A DNA stretch of 34,063 bases, taken from contig CAJWAI010000009.1 of assembly GCA_913020145.1 (NCBI GenBank), positions 1 to 34,063 of the forward strand, read 5' to 3'. The notes beneath the pieces were generated by a model. It made no database searches and was not told where the DNA came from. It saw only the letters and a program-made list of their open reading frames with translations. Origin of the DNA: an uncultured Gammaproteobacteria bacterium. GTDB taxonomy: Bacteria > Pseudomonadota > Gammaproteobacteria > Magnimaribacterales > TMED112. Below are positions 8,955 to 17,173 of the stretch, one piece after another. Made by a program: the position numbers and the translations under genes. Positions within the stretch are counted from its first letter, which is position 1; each line of letters opens with the position of its first letter.

Positions 8955-9915
8955 TAAAGCCCTAATTTTTTCCTTAGTACTTGGAGTTTTATTGGTCTCA
9001 ATGAAACTTCAGTTTACTCTGGCACAAAAAATCCCTTATAACGAAGCAAATAAAACGTTTGTTATTAATAAAGGGGACAGTCTTTACAAAGTTCTTGCCA
9101 GATTAGAAGAATCACATGGTATAGAGGGCACTTCATGGCTTAAATTAAAATACATTTTCAGAGATTCTCCAGTAATAAAGGCAGGACGATATACCATTTA
9201 TCGCGACTCGAAATTAGACTCTCTAATTGATCGTTTTGTAATCGGAGATGTCGAAGAATTTAAATTCACCATTATTGAAGGAACAGTAGCTAAAAATAAT
9301 CTTATTAAATTAGAAAAGTTGCTTTTAGATAATGATCTATCTTTTGATATTCCTGACAGAGTTGTAAATATTTTCTCATCTGAAGGTTCTGTTCTGCCAG
9401 ATACTTATTTCTTTTCAGACCAAGAAGATTTAGTTAAAGTTTTAGAAGATTCAAAAATATCTCTTGTTGAACATGTCGAGGACTTATGGGAGAGAAAGCC
9501 AGAAGATAATCCTTTAAAAAATAAAGATGAAGCTTTAGTGCTTGCCTCTATTATTGAAAGGGAAGCTTTACTTAATTCTGAGCAAACAATAATAGCCTCT
9601 GTATTTTTAAGTAGATTAAGAAAAGGTATGAAGCTACAAGCTGATCCAACGTCATCCTATGGCTATTATAAGGATTATGGCGAAAGAATTGGCAGGGCTG
9701 TCCTCGATGATCAGAATGAATTCAATACTTATGTAATTAAAGGCTTACCGCCATCACCCATATGTTTTCCATCAAAAGGAGCAATCGAAGCAGCAATAAC
9801 TTCATCTCCTGGAGAGTACTTGTACTTTGTTGCCAAAGGAGATGGATCACACATCTTTTCAAAAACCTACGAAGAACATAATAAAGCTGTAAAAAAGTAT
9901 ATTTATCCTAAATAA
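8923..9915 (+). CDS. mltG: Endolytic transglycosylase MltG (YceG-like)
   Basis: N-terminal [61 protein letters not shown]. Start uncertain: GTG 8923 overlaps acpP by 32 nt. Confidence 0.92.
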   Translation: MLSTGSKITLNKALIFSLVLGVLLVSMKLQFTLAQKIPYNEANKTFVINKGDSLYKVLARLEESHGIEGTSWLKLKYIFRDSPVIKAGRYTIYRDSKLDSLIDRFVIGDVEEFKFTIIEGTVAKNNLIKLEKLLLDNDLSFDIPDRVVNIFSSEGSVLPDTYFFSDQEDLVKVLEDSKISLVEHVEDLWERKPEDNPLKNKDEALVLASIIEREALLNSEQTIIASVFLSRLRKGMKLQADPTSSYGYYKDYGERIGRAVLDDQNEFNTYVIKGLPPSPICFPSKGAIEAAITSSPGEYLYFVAKGDGSHIFSKTYEEHNKAVKKYIYPK

Positions 9916-9923
9916 TAGAGATT

Positions 9924-10541
9924 ATGTTTATCACATTTGAAGGAATAGAAGGTTCAGGTAAATCAACTCAAATTGAGCTATTGCGATCCTCACTTAAAGA
10001 GGAGGGCAATGCTGTTGAAATACTAAGAGAGCCAGGAACAACTCAGTTAGGTGAAAAGATAAGAGACATCTTTCTTGAAAAGACTAATGAAAAGGTGGAC
10101 CCAATTACTGAGGCATTTTTACTCTATGCTTCACGCAAGCATCTAGATCAGAATTTTTTGCAAGAGCATTTGAAAAATAGATCTATTGTTATAGCCGATA
10201 GATACTCAGATGCAACGATAGCTTATCAGTGTTTTGGTAAAGGTCTATCAGAAGATTTTGTTCAATATATACATGAAAAATCAGGTCTTTTATCTCCAGA
10301 TTTAACCTTCTATCTCGATATAACAGCTGAGGCTTCTAAGGCCAGAATTGATGATAGAGAGCTAGATAGAATGGAGAGCGAATCGTTAGATTTTTTCAAT
10401 AAGGTTAGAGCAGGCTATCTAGAAATAGCAAAATTAAATGCAGATAGAGTTATTGTATTAGATGCAGAGCTATCAGTGAAAGATTTACAAGATCAAATTT
10501 TCAAAGAGGTTAAAAGTAGACTAGATGCTTCCTTGGGTTAA
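9924..10541 (+). CDS. tmk: Thymidylate kinase
   Basis: FITFEGIEGSGKSTQIELL, REPGTTQLGEKIR, DRYSDATIAYQ. Confidence 0.96.
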   Translation: MFITFEGIEGSGKSTQIELLRSSLKEEGNAVEILREPGTTQLGEKIRDIFLEKTNEKVDPITEAFLLYASRKHLDQNFLQEHLKNRSIVIADRYSDATIAYQCFGKGLSEDFVQYIHEKSGLLSPDLTFYLDITAEASKARIDDRELDRMESESLDFFNKVRAGYLEIAKLNADRVIVLDAELSVKDLQDQIFKEVKSRLDASLG

Positions 10542-11334
10542 AGACTATCTCAACAACGAATTTACACCTAAACCAAAGACAATTTTTTTTGGTCCTGAAG
10601 GTCTTAATGTAATTGATTTAAGCAGGTTGCTAGTTAATAGGCTTATTTCTGATATTGATGGAAAGGATCATTCTAGCTCACTATTAGAAGATATTGCCTC
10701 ACCTAACTTTTATTTTCTAAAAAAAGAGGAAGATAAGACTAATATCCCTATAGAACAATTAAGAAAGCCTAAAAATTTCCTTACCTTGAGTACAACAAAT
10801 AAGAAAATTTTATTTATTCAAAATGGAGAACATATTAGAGTTGATGGCTACAATACACTTTTAAAAGTTTCAGAAGAGGCTGACGATAATACTTTTATTT
10901 TCATAGCCACAAATAATATTAACTCAATTCCTTCAACGATAATAAGCAGATTTCATAAACATAAATTTCCTATGCCTAAAAGGGAGGAAGTTATAGCTTT
11001 TCTCAATGATATAAAGGTAGATTTAAGTGAAAAGGCTAAAAATTTTATTTCATTTAATCCTTGGCTAATTGAAGAGGCAGAAGACAATGAATTGCTAAAG
11101 AAAATTAAAAATTTTGATACTTATGTCAAAGCAAAAGGCATCAATTCAAAAGATAAAATAGAAATAGAGGCATTTGTAGACTATTTGGTTTTTATCAATA
11201 AAAATAATGTACAGAAATCGCCGAAAACAAGCCTAAAAAATCTTGAAGAGCTGATAGATATAAAGAGATCTATAAGATCGCCCAATAACCTAAGCATGGA
11301 TATAGCAAAATTAAGAATTAGTTCTTGTCTCTAG
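10525..11334 (+). CDS. holB: DNA polymerase III delta' subunit (reduced form)
   Basis: Position after tmk; KILFIQNGEHIRVDGYNTLLKVSEEADDNTFIFIATNNINSIPSTIISRFHKHKF is the clamp-loader SRC-like region. Confidence 0.8.
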   Translation: MLPWVKDYLNNEFTPKPKTIFFGPEGLNVIDLSRLLVNRLISDIDGKDHSSSLLEDIASPNFYFLKKEEDKTNIPIEQLRKPKNFLTLSTTNKKILFIQNGEHIRVDGYNTLLKVSEEADDNTFIFIATNNINSIPSTIISRFHKHKFPMPKREEVIAFLNDIKVDLSEKAKNFISFNPWLIEEAEDNELLKKIKNFDTYVKAKGINSKDKIEIEAFVDYLVFINKNNVQKSPKTSLKNLEELIDIKRSIRSPNNLSMDIAKLRISSCL

Positions 11335-12817
11335 TAGGTCGAGGAAAAAACTTATTTTCTTGCTCAAAAGCATAAGCAATATTCAATAAATTGACCTCGT
11401 CCCAAGCTGTGCCCATGAAAGAGACTCCAGTTGGCATGCCATCTATATAGTCTAAAGGTATTGTTATATGTGGATATCCCGCAATAGCAGATATGCCTCC
11501 ATTTCCCCAACCATTTTCAAAATTATCACCTTTCCTATAATTTATTCTCCAGGCAGGATTACGTGTAAGCCCCACTATAGCTATTATTGACTCTTCTTCT
11601 AATACTGCATCTATTCTTGCTTTTGAAGCCTCTATTAGTTTAAGGGCATCATTATAAGCAGTTTCATCAACAGCTTTGACACTCTCTTCAAGTATATCTT
11701 GACCAAAATATTTTAAAATTTCCCTTTTATTTCCATTATTGAACTCAATTAATTCTTCAATATTCCTAGTTTTAGAGCTGGATTCTTGTAGATAGTCATT
11801 CAGCCCTACATTAAATTCATATAAAAGCAGATAAAACTCTTTAGACCAATCATCGCTATCCAGCGGTTTAAGAGATATTTCAATGACTTCGGCACCTAGA
11901 TCTTCAAGAACTATGGTGATCTTATTCGTTAAATTTTTAGTTACTTCAGGCGCATCATCTGAAACCTTTATAACTCCAATTCTTTTTCCATTCAAATAAT
12001 CAGCATCTAGCTTGGTTAGCCCTTTAAAATCATAGTTTCGGGGGATATTAAAAGTTGCTTTATCTTTAGGATCTCTTCCTGATATAGCTTCAAGCACTAT
12101 AGCCGCATCATATACGCTTCTAGCCATCGGCCCAGCGGTATCTTGGGAGCTTGATATAGGTATAATGCCATCTCTGCTAACCAAGCCCACAGTAGGTTTT
12201 ATGCCAACGACACCATTTATAGAGGCAGGGCAGACTATTGAGCCATTTGTTTCTGTACCAATAGAAGCAGGAGCAATTCCCTCGGCTACAATAGCAGCAC
12301 TTCCAGAACTTGAACCACACGGATTGTATTTAAGATTGTATGGATTATATGTTTGTCCACCAACACTTGACCAGCCGCTAGTCGAGCTACTAGCCCTAAA
12401 ATTAGCCCATTCAGACAGATTCGTCTTGCCAGCTATAACAAAACCGGCCTTTTTAAGATTTTTAATTATTTGAGCATCATCTTTAGGCAAATTATCCAGT
12501 AAAGCCTTTGATCCTGCAGTATTAGCTAAATTTTTGGTATCAATATTATCCTTAACGAATATTGGAACACCACGCCAATTAGCTGATCTCGAGTAAATAT
12601 AGGATCTATACAGCTCATTAGGCCCATAAAAACTGATGATAGAGTTAATTTCCTTATCTGATAAACGGGCATTTAATAGATAATCTCTATAAAACTGTTT
12701 AGTATTTTTTGATTCAGATAAAAGATTCTTATATTCGGATATCGAAATATCTTGAAAATTGTTCTCGGAATATAGAAATGAAGCAAAAAGTAACAAAAAG
12801 ATGTAATTTTTATGCAT
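11318..12817 (-). CDS. Secreted amidase (amidase signature family)
   Basis: Signal peptide MHKNYIFLLLFASFLYS; GVPIFVKDNIDT, AGKTNLSEWANFR, NPYNLKYNPCGSSSGSAAIVAEGIAPASIGTETNGSIVCPAS. Track start 12835 possible; M at 12817 preferred. Confidence 0.9.
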   Translation of the reverse strand: MHKNYIFLLLFASFLYSENNFQDISISEYKNLLSESKNTKQFYRDYLLNARLSDKEINSIISFYGPNELYRSYIYSRSANWRGVPIFVKDNIDTKNLANTAGSKALLDNLPKDDAQIIKNLKKAGFVIAGKTNLSEWANFRASSSTSGWSSVGGQTYNPYNLKYNPCGSSSGSAAIVAEGIAPASIGTETNGSIVCPASINGVVGIKPTVGLVSRDGIIPISSSQDTAGPMARSVYDAAIVLEAISGRDPKDKATFNIPRNYDFKGLTKLDADYLNGKRIGVIKVSDDAPEVTKNLTNKITIVLEDLGAEVIEISLKPLDSDDWSKEFYLLLYEFNVGLNDYLQESSSKTRNIEELIEFNNGNKREILKYFGQDILEESVKAVDETAYNDALKLIEASKARIDAVLEEESIIAIVGLTRNPAWRINYRKGDNFENGWGNGGISAIAGYPHITIPLDYIDGMPTGVSFMGTAWDEVNLLNIAYAFEQENKFFPRPTRDKN

Positions 12818-12825
12818 TAAGTAAT

Positions 12826-12855
12826 GATATAGCATAAAAAGGCTGAATAAGGCAA
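12826..12855 (-). promoter_or_regulatory. Candidate promoter of amidase gene (TTGCCT-N18-TATATC)
   Basis: On minus strand, -35 at 12850-12855 and -10 at 12826-12831, 8 nt before ATG at 12817. Confidence 0.45.
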
Positions 12856-12901
12856 AAATAGACCATATAAGCAGTTTTTTTAGTAATTAAGGTTGTATTA
12901 A

Positions 12902-12945
12902 CTATGAAAGTAGGGAAGGGGCCTTAAAAGGGCCCTTCCACATAG
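12902..12945. other. GC-rich near-perfect dyad / hairpin (possible terminator or 3' stabiliser of the 128-aa gene)
   Basis: GGAAGGGGCCTTAAAAGGGCCCTTCC at 12914-12939 with outer arms CTATG/CATAG; no U-tract on either strand. Confidence 0.6.
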
Positions 12946-12948
12946 ATA

Positions 12949-13335
12949 TTAAGTAGGTTTTTTACGAAACGTTAAAGTTAATTGCATTACAAGTATTAAA
13001 ACGCTAAAAAATACAGATAATGGGCCTCCTAAACCTGCAATGTTATCAGCAGCAGCTTGAAGTCTAGGAACTGCTGCAGAGTCAACTTGAGATAATTGCT
13101 CCGTATAAGCACTAAGCACGCTTGCTCCAGTCATTCCATTAAAAGTCATTAAAACAGCGACTGAAACATAGAAGAGTGAGACCATAACTTTTCCAACCAT
13201 ATCAGTATTTTGATTTTCGTAGATATTTGCAGCAAATCTAAATCCCAACCATATCAAAATGACAAATCCTACAAAATTCATTGCGTTGGATATAAAGAAC
13301 AGGTACATCAAATTCAATAATTCATATTCATTCAT
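12949..13335 (-). CDS. Uncharacterised 128-aa multi-pass membrane protein
   Basis: ORF with consensus SD (AGGAGG at 13341-13346 on minus strand), about 3 hydrophobic segments (LFFISNAMNFVGFVILIWLGF; VMVSLFYVSVAVLMTF; PLSVFFSVLILVMQLTL). Confidence 0.85.
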   Translation of the reverse strand: MNEYELLNLMYLFFISNAMNFVGFVILIWLGFRFAANIYENQNTDMVGKVMVSLFYVSVAVLMTFNGMTGASVLSAYTEQLSQVDSAAVPRLQAAADNIAGLGGPLSVFFSVLILVMQLTLTFRKKPT

Positions 13336-13446
13336 AATTTCCTCCTATCAAAAATAGGGTAGTGCATTAAAAAATCACTTTCCATTTTTTTTTGTGACAA
13401 TTCTGAAAATTTTTTTCTCAACATTTTTATCATAAATACAACTTCG

Positions 13447-13462
13447 CATAATATATATTATG
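13447..13462. repeat. 16-bp perfect palindrome CATAATATATATTATG
   Basis: cataatat/atattatg; overlaps the left arm of a longer inverted repeat. Confidence 0.8.
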
Positions 13463-13569
13463 TTAAATAATAAGCACAATTTTAAAGGTGAGATGAGTAA
13501 GCTTATAGTCTTTATTTATGAGGTATACAGAGCCTTAGGTATATAAAAAGAAAATTTATTTAACATAAT
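13457..13569. repeat. 14-bp perfect inverted repeat ATTATGTTAAATAA ... TTATTTAACATAAT, 85 bp apart
   Basis: Arms 13457-13470 and 13556-13569; the right arm abuts the stop codon of the 13570-14043 gene. Confidence 0.8.
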
Positions 13570-14043
13570 CTAGGAAAACCATGAATGTTTTCCAAATTTG
13601 TTATGCTCTACTGTTGTCTGAGTATCTAAATAATGTTTAAAACCCATCAAGACGTTGTTTATGTATGACTGCATCCTATGTTTTATATAGAAATTCCACA
13701 TTATCCACTCCGTTATTTTGCTTTTATACGGCAGTATAGGGTTAATTCGTACCCTTAGACTTGATGTATTGTCGTCTCCTTTAACTATCCACTCGACATT
13801 AGCTAACTTCCTATTTCTGCTAATTTCGAGCTCATATCCACTTTCATCCCATTTAATAAATTCTCTACGGTATTTGATACCATTTAAGTACTCTATATGG
13901 TCTACAGAGCCTACTCCTGGCCATTTTTCAGTAGTATTTGACTTACAAAATGGATGAAATTTATTTAAATTCCCTGGTTCTCTTATTGCCTCCAGGATGA
14001 TTGATCTATTCTTATGAAATGTTTCTTTCGCTTCAACGTGCAT
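13570..14043 (-). CDS. SRPBCC/START-like fold protein (putative)
   Basis: KETFHKNRSIILEAIREPGNLNKFHPFCKSN...GVGSVDHIEYLNGIKYRREFIKWDESGYELEI pattern of polyketide cyclase-like SRPBCC proteins. Confidence 0.65.
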   Translation of the reverse strand: MHVEAKETFHKNRSIILEAIREPGNLNKFHPFCKSNTTEKWPGVGSVDHIEYLNGIKYRREFIKWDESGYELEISRNRKLANVEWIVKGDDNTSSLRVRINPILPYKSKITEWIMWNFYIKHRMQSYINNVLMGFKHYLDTQTTVEHNKFGKHSWFS

Positions 14044-14536
14044 TTTTTTCTACATATTTAACTTTATAGTTATTATTTATAGTCCTCTCAGAAGTTTCTT
14101 TAAAGCCCATTTTTTGATGGAATCTTAATGATATTTCATTTTTAGGCTCTATGTTAACTTCTGCACAAATTGGCAGCTCATTTTTATCATTTATATTAAA
14201 TATATGCTCATATAAATATGTGCCAATCCCTTTATTATCATGTTTTTTCTTTATTCCAACTCTATCTATATAAAGGAATCTTTCATATTTTTTATTAAAA
14301 TGGATGTAATTTTGAGATTTATATATACTGTTTTCTCTGAAACACACTATAAATCCGACTAATTCACTTTTTTTCTCAATATAAAAGCTATCACTAGACA
14401 TATCTATAAGGTCTTTCAGCTCATTTGAATTATCTAGACTTCCGACCATTGGTGTTAAGTCCTGATTCAAGATATATATTTGTTCTATAGTATCTTTATT
14501 AGCGGTTTTCAGGTTACTTAGCACTAGATTGCTCAT
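14033..14536 (-). CDS. GNAT-family N-acetyltransferase
   Basis: ERFLYIDRVGIKKKHDNKGIGTYLYEHIF...AEVNIEPKNEISLRFHQKMGFKE (GNAT motif A/B); start M at 14536 preferred over track start 14587. Confidence 0.85.
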   Translation of the reverse strand: MSNLVLSNLKTANKDTIEQIYILNQDLTPMVGSLDNSNELKDLIDMSSDSFYIEKKSELVGFIVCFRENSIYKSQNYIHFNKKYERFLYIDRVGIKKKHDNKGIGTYLYEHIFNINDKNELPICAEVNIEPKNEISLRFHQKMGFKETSERTINNNYKVKYVEKNAR

Positions 14537-15545
14537 GATAATAAATGTTTGTAGAACTCCTAAGTCCATTAATGTCAAAACGTTCAAGGAATGTGACTAT
14601 ATATGTCGATCCATCCGGCATATCATCTGTTGTTTGCCCGTCTCTGGGCCAGCTATGATACATTCCTCCTGCAGTAAAATCATAGACTTGGACATCGTTT
14701 AAACATCCTTCATGACTATAAATTGAAAAATAAAAACCATCACCATCATCATCTTCATCCTCATAGACCGTTGTATAGCTACATTCATTGAATTCTTTCC
14801 AAAAATTTATGACATCACTAACGGGATAATGGTATTGTCCACCACCAGGTGAAATGATGGTGTCATTTGTACCATGTATATGTAAAACTGGCATTGGATG
14901 AATTGACTGGCATGTACTGATACTGCCAATATCCATTGTTCCAGATACAGCTGCTATGGCAGCAATTTTGGCGCTTAAATTGCAACCAAGACTGTATGTC
15001 ATGAAAGCACCATTTGAAAATCCTGTAGCATAAACTCGATTTAGATCTATATTTAAATTTTCTCCCATAAAATCTATGACAGAGTCGATAAAACCAAGAT
15101 CACAAACAGAACTAGAGTCACAAGTTCCAGTGAACCAGCCGGTTGATCCCTTTTCTTCAGCAACCGTTCCTTGAGGAAAGATTGGTATAAAGTCTCTTTC
15201 ATCAGCTAAAGCTCGAAAACCCGTATAAGACATATTGTAGTCAGCGTAATCATCTCCTCCATGAAGGCTTATTAATAGTGGCATTGCAGAGGAATTCTCA
15301 GAATAATTTTGTGGCAGATAGTAATAAAACTCTCTAGCAATATCATCATATGTGACAGTGCAATAGTAAGTTCCACTCCCAGATTGTTCTGTGCATGATG
15401 GTCCTGGTTGTGGTGTTGGAGCTGGTGTTGGAGCTGGTGTTGGCGTTGGTGTTGGCGTTGGTTGCGGCTCAGGATTACTCATGCCCCCTCCTCCACCGCA
15501 AGCCGTTAGAATAATGGTTATCAAAACAACTAAAAATCTACTCAT
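14514..15545 (-). CDS. Lipoprotein esterase, PHB depolymerase/feruloyl esterase-like alpha/beta hydrolase
   Basis: Lipobox LTAC-GGGGG, Pro/Thr linker, LLISLHGG, GFSNGAFMTY nucleophile elbow, HIHGTNDTI, YHSWP. Confidence 0.88.
   Translation of the reverse strand: MSRFLVVLITIILTACGGGGGMSNPEPQPTPTPTPTPAPTPAPTPQPGPSCTEQSGSGTYYCTVTYDDIAREFYYYLPQNYSENSSAMPLLISLHGGDDYADYNMSYTGFRALADERDFIPIFPQGTVAEEKGSTGWFTGTCDSSSVCDLGFIDSVIDFMGENLNIDLNRVYATGFSNGAFMTYSLGCNLSAKIAAIAAVSGTMDIGSISTCQSIHPMPVLHIHGTNDTIISPGGGQYHYPVSDVINFWKEFNECSYTTVYEDEDDDGDGFYFSIYSHEGCLNDVQVYDFTAGGMYHSWPRDGQTTDDMPDGSTYIVTFLERFDINGLRSSTNIYYHEQSSAK
15411..15461. repeat. 12-bp-unit tandem repeat encoding PTPTPAPTPAP linker
   Basis: ggtgttggagctggtgttggagctggtgttggcgttggtgttggcgttgg. 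Confidence 0.85.
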
Positions 15546-15590
15546 TTGACAATACTATAAGCCAAAAAACCTTTTAAATATGACAAATAA

Positions 15591-15618
15591 GTGACATTTC
15601 AAAATATCCCAGTAAAAT
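15591..15618 (+). promoter_or_regulatory. Candidate promoter of infA (GTGACA-N16-TAAAAT)
   Basis: -35 15591-15596, -10 15613-15618, 7 nt before ATG 15626. Confidence 0.5.
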
Positions 15619-15625
15619 ACCCTCA

Positions 15626-15841
15626 ATGGGAAAAGACACTATTGAAATGCAGGGAACCGTAATCGAGGTTCTGCCTAATACTGTATTTAGAGTCAAATTG
15701 GAAAATGATCATGTCATAACAGCCCATATATCAGGCAGGATGAGAAAGAATTACATTCGAATCCTTAATGGCGATAATGTTACTGTGGAAATGTCTCCTT
15801 ATGACCTATCAAAAGGCAGGATAACCTTCAGATCTAAGTGA
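15626..15841 (+). CDS. infA: Translation initiation factor IF-1
   Basis: [64 protein letters not shown]. Confidence 0.98.
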   Translation: MGKDTIEMQGTVIEVLPNTVFRVKLENDHVITAHISGRMRKNYIRILNGDNVTVEMSPYDLSKGRITFRSK

Positions 15842-15842
15842 T

Positions 15843-17105
15843 TTATTGCTTTTGAATTCTTTTAATTAGCAAATCACCAAACTTAGAACAACTTACTTCT
15901 TCTGCATCGTCAATTAGTCGAGCAAAATCATAAGTAACTCTCTTTTTGCTAATGGTTTTTTGCATAGCTTCAATTATTAAATCAGCAGCTTCTACCCAAC
16001 CCATATGCCTTAACATCATTTCAGCTGAAAGTATTAGAGATCCTGGGTTTACTCTATCTTGTCCTGCATATTTTGGAGCAGTTCCATGTGTTGCTTCAAA
16101 TACTGCAACTTCATCACCTAGATTGGCTCCAGGCGCTATTCCAATTCCACCAACTTGTGCTGCTAGCGCATCTGAAAGATAGTCCCCATTTAGGTTAGGT
16201 GTTGCCAAAACATCGTAATCAGCTGGTCTTAAAAGGCATTGCTGTAAAAAAGCATCACAAATCACATCTTTAACAATGATATCTTTACCTGTATTAGGGT
16301 TTTTAAATATATGCCAAGGGCCGCCATCAAGCGGCTTTCCACTGAATTCCTCTCGAGCAAGTTCATAACCCCAATCCATGAACGCACCTTCTGTAAATTT
16401 TTGTATATTACCTTTATGAATAAGTGTTACAGAATCTTTTTCATTTTGAATGGCATATTCAAATGCTTTTCTAACTAACCTCTTTGTACCCTCTTCTGAA
16501 ACAGGCTTAATTCCTATTCCGCAATTCTCTGTAAACCTTATTTTTTCCACCCCGAAGTCATCTTGAAGCACTTTTATTAGCTTGTTTGCTGCATCTGTAT
16601 TTGATTCGAACTCAACACCAGCATAAATATCTTCCGAGTTTTCTCTAAAAATTACCATATCAACTAGATCTGGTCGTCTTACTGGACTTGGAGTGCCATC
16701 AAAATACTTCACAGGTCTCAAACATACATATAGATCTAATTTTTGTCTTATAGCCACATTTAATGAGCGGATACCACCGCCAACAGGAGTTGTTAATGGA
16801 CCTTTAATTGAAACTTTATAATCCTTACAAGCTTGAAGTGTTTCATCTGGTAACCATTCATCATTACCATAAAGTTCTACTGATTTCTCACCACAGTAAA
16901 TCTCCATCCAACTTATTTCTCTTTTGCCTTCATACGCTTTTGTTACTGCAGCGTTAATAACGTTAAGCATTACAGGAGTTATATCCACTCCAATGCCATC
17001 TCCTTCGATATAAGGTATTATCGGATTATCCGGCACAACCAGCTTATTGTTTTTGTAAGTTATTTGCTTGCCCTTTGTTGGGGCTTTAATCTTTGATTTA
17101 CTCAT
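15843..17105 (-). CDS. icd: Isocitrate dehydrogenase (NADP+)
   Basis: [70 protein letters not shown]. Confidence 0.97.
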   Translation of the reverse strand: MSKSKIKAPTKGKQITYKNNKLVVPDNPIIPYIEGDGIGVDITPVMLNVINAAVTKAYEGKREISWMEIYCGEKSVELYGNDEWLPDETLQACKDYKVSIKGPLTTPVGGGIRSLNVAIRQKLDLYVCLRPVKYFDGTPSPVRRPDLVDMVIFRENSEDIYAGVEFESNTDAANKLIKVLQDDFGVEKIRFTENCGIGIKPVSEEGTKRLVRKAFEYAIQNEKDSVTLIHKGNIQKFTEGAFMDWGYELAREEFSGKPLDGGPWHIFKNPNTGKDIIVKDVICDAFLQQCLLRPADYDVLATPNLNGDYLSDALAAQVGGIGIAPGANLGDEVAVFEATHGTAPKYAGQDRVNPGSLILSAEMMLRHMGWVEAADLIIEAMQKTISKKRVTYDFARLIDDAEEVSCSKFGDLLIKRIQKQ

Positions 17106-17173
17106 ACCCTAAAAATTGTGGCTTGATTATACTTAGATTTACACTAAATATTAAGACTCAAAACCTAATTAAT

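Noticed and set aside
12165-12473. 102-aa + strand ORF
   Set aside because: Antisense shadow of the conserved amidase gene.
13336-13569. tRNA or known small RNA gene in the largest intergenic region
   Set aside because: No cloverleaf, T-loop GTTCRANNC or recognisable RNA family; very AT-rich.
15411-15461. Short direct repeats as a CRISPR array
   Set aside because: In-frame Pro/Thr linker codons with 12-bp unit and no spacers.
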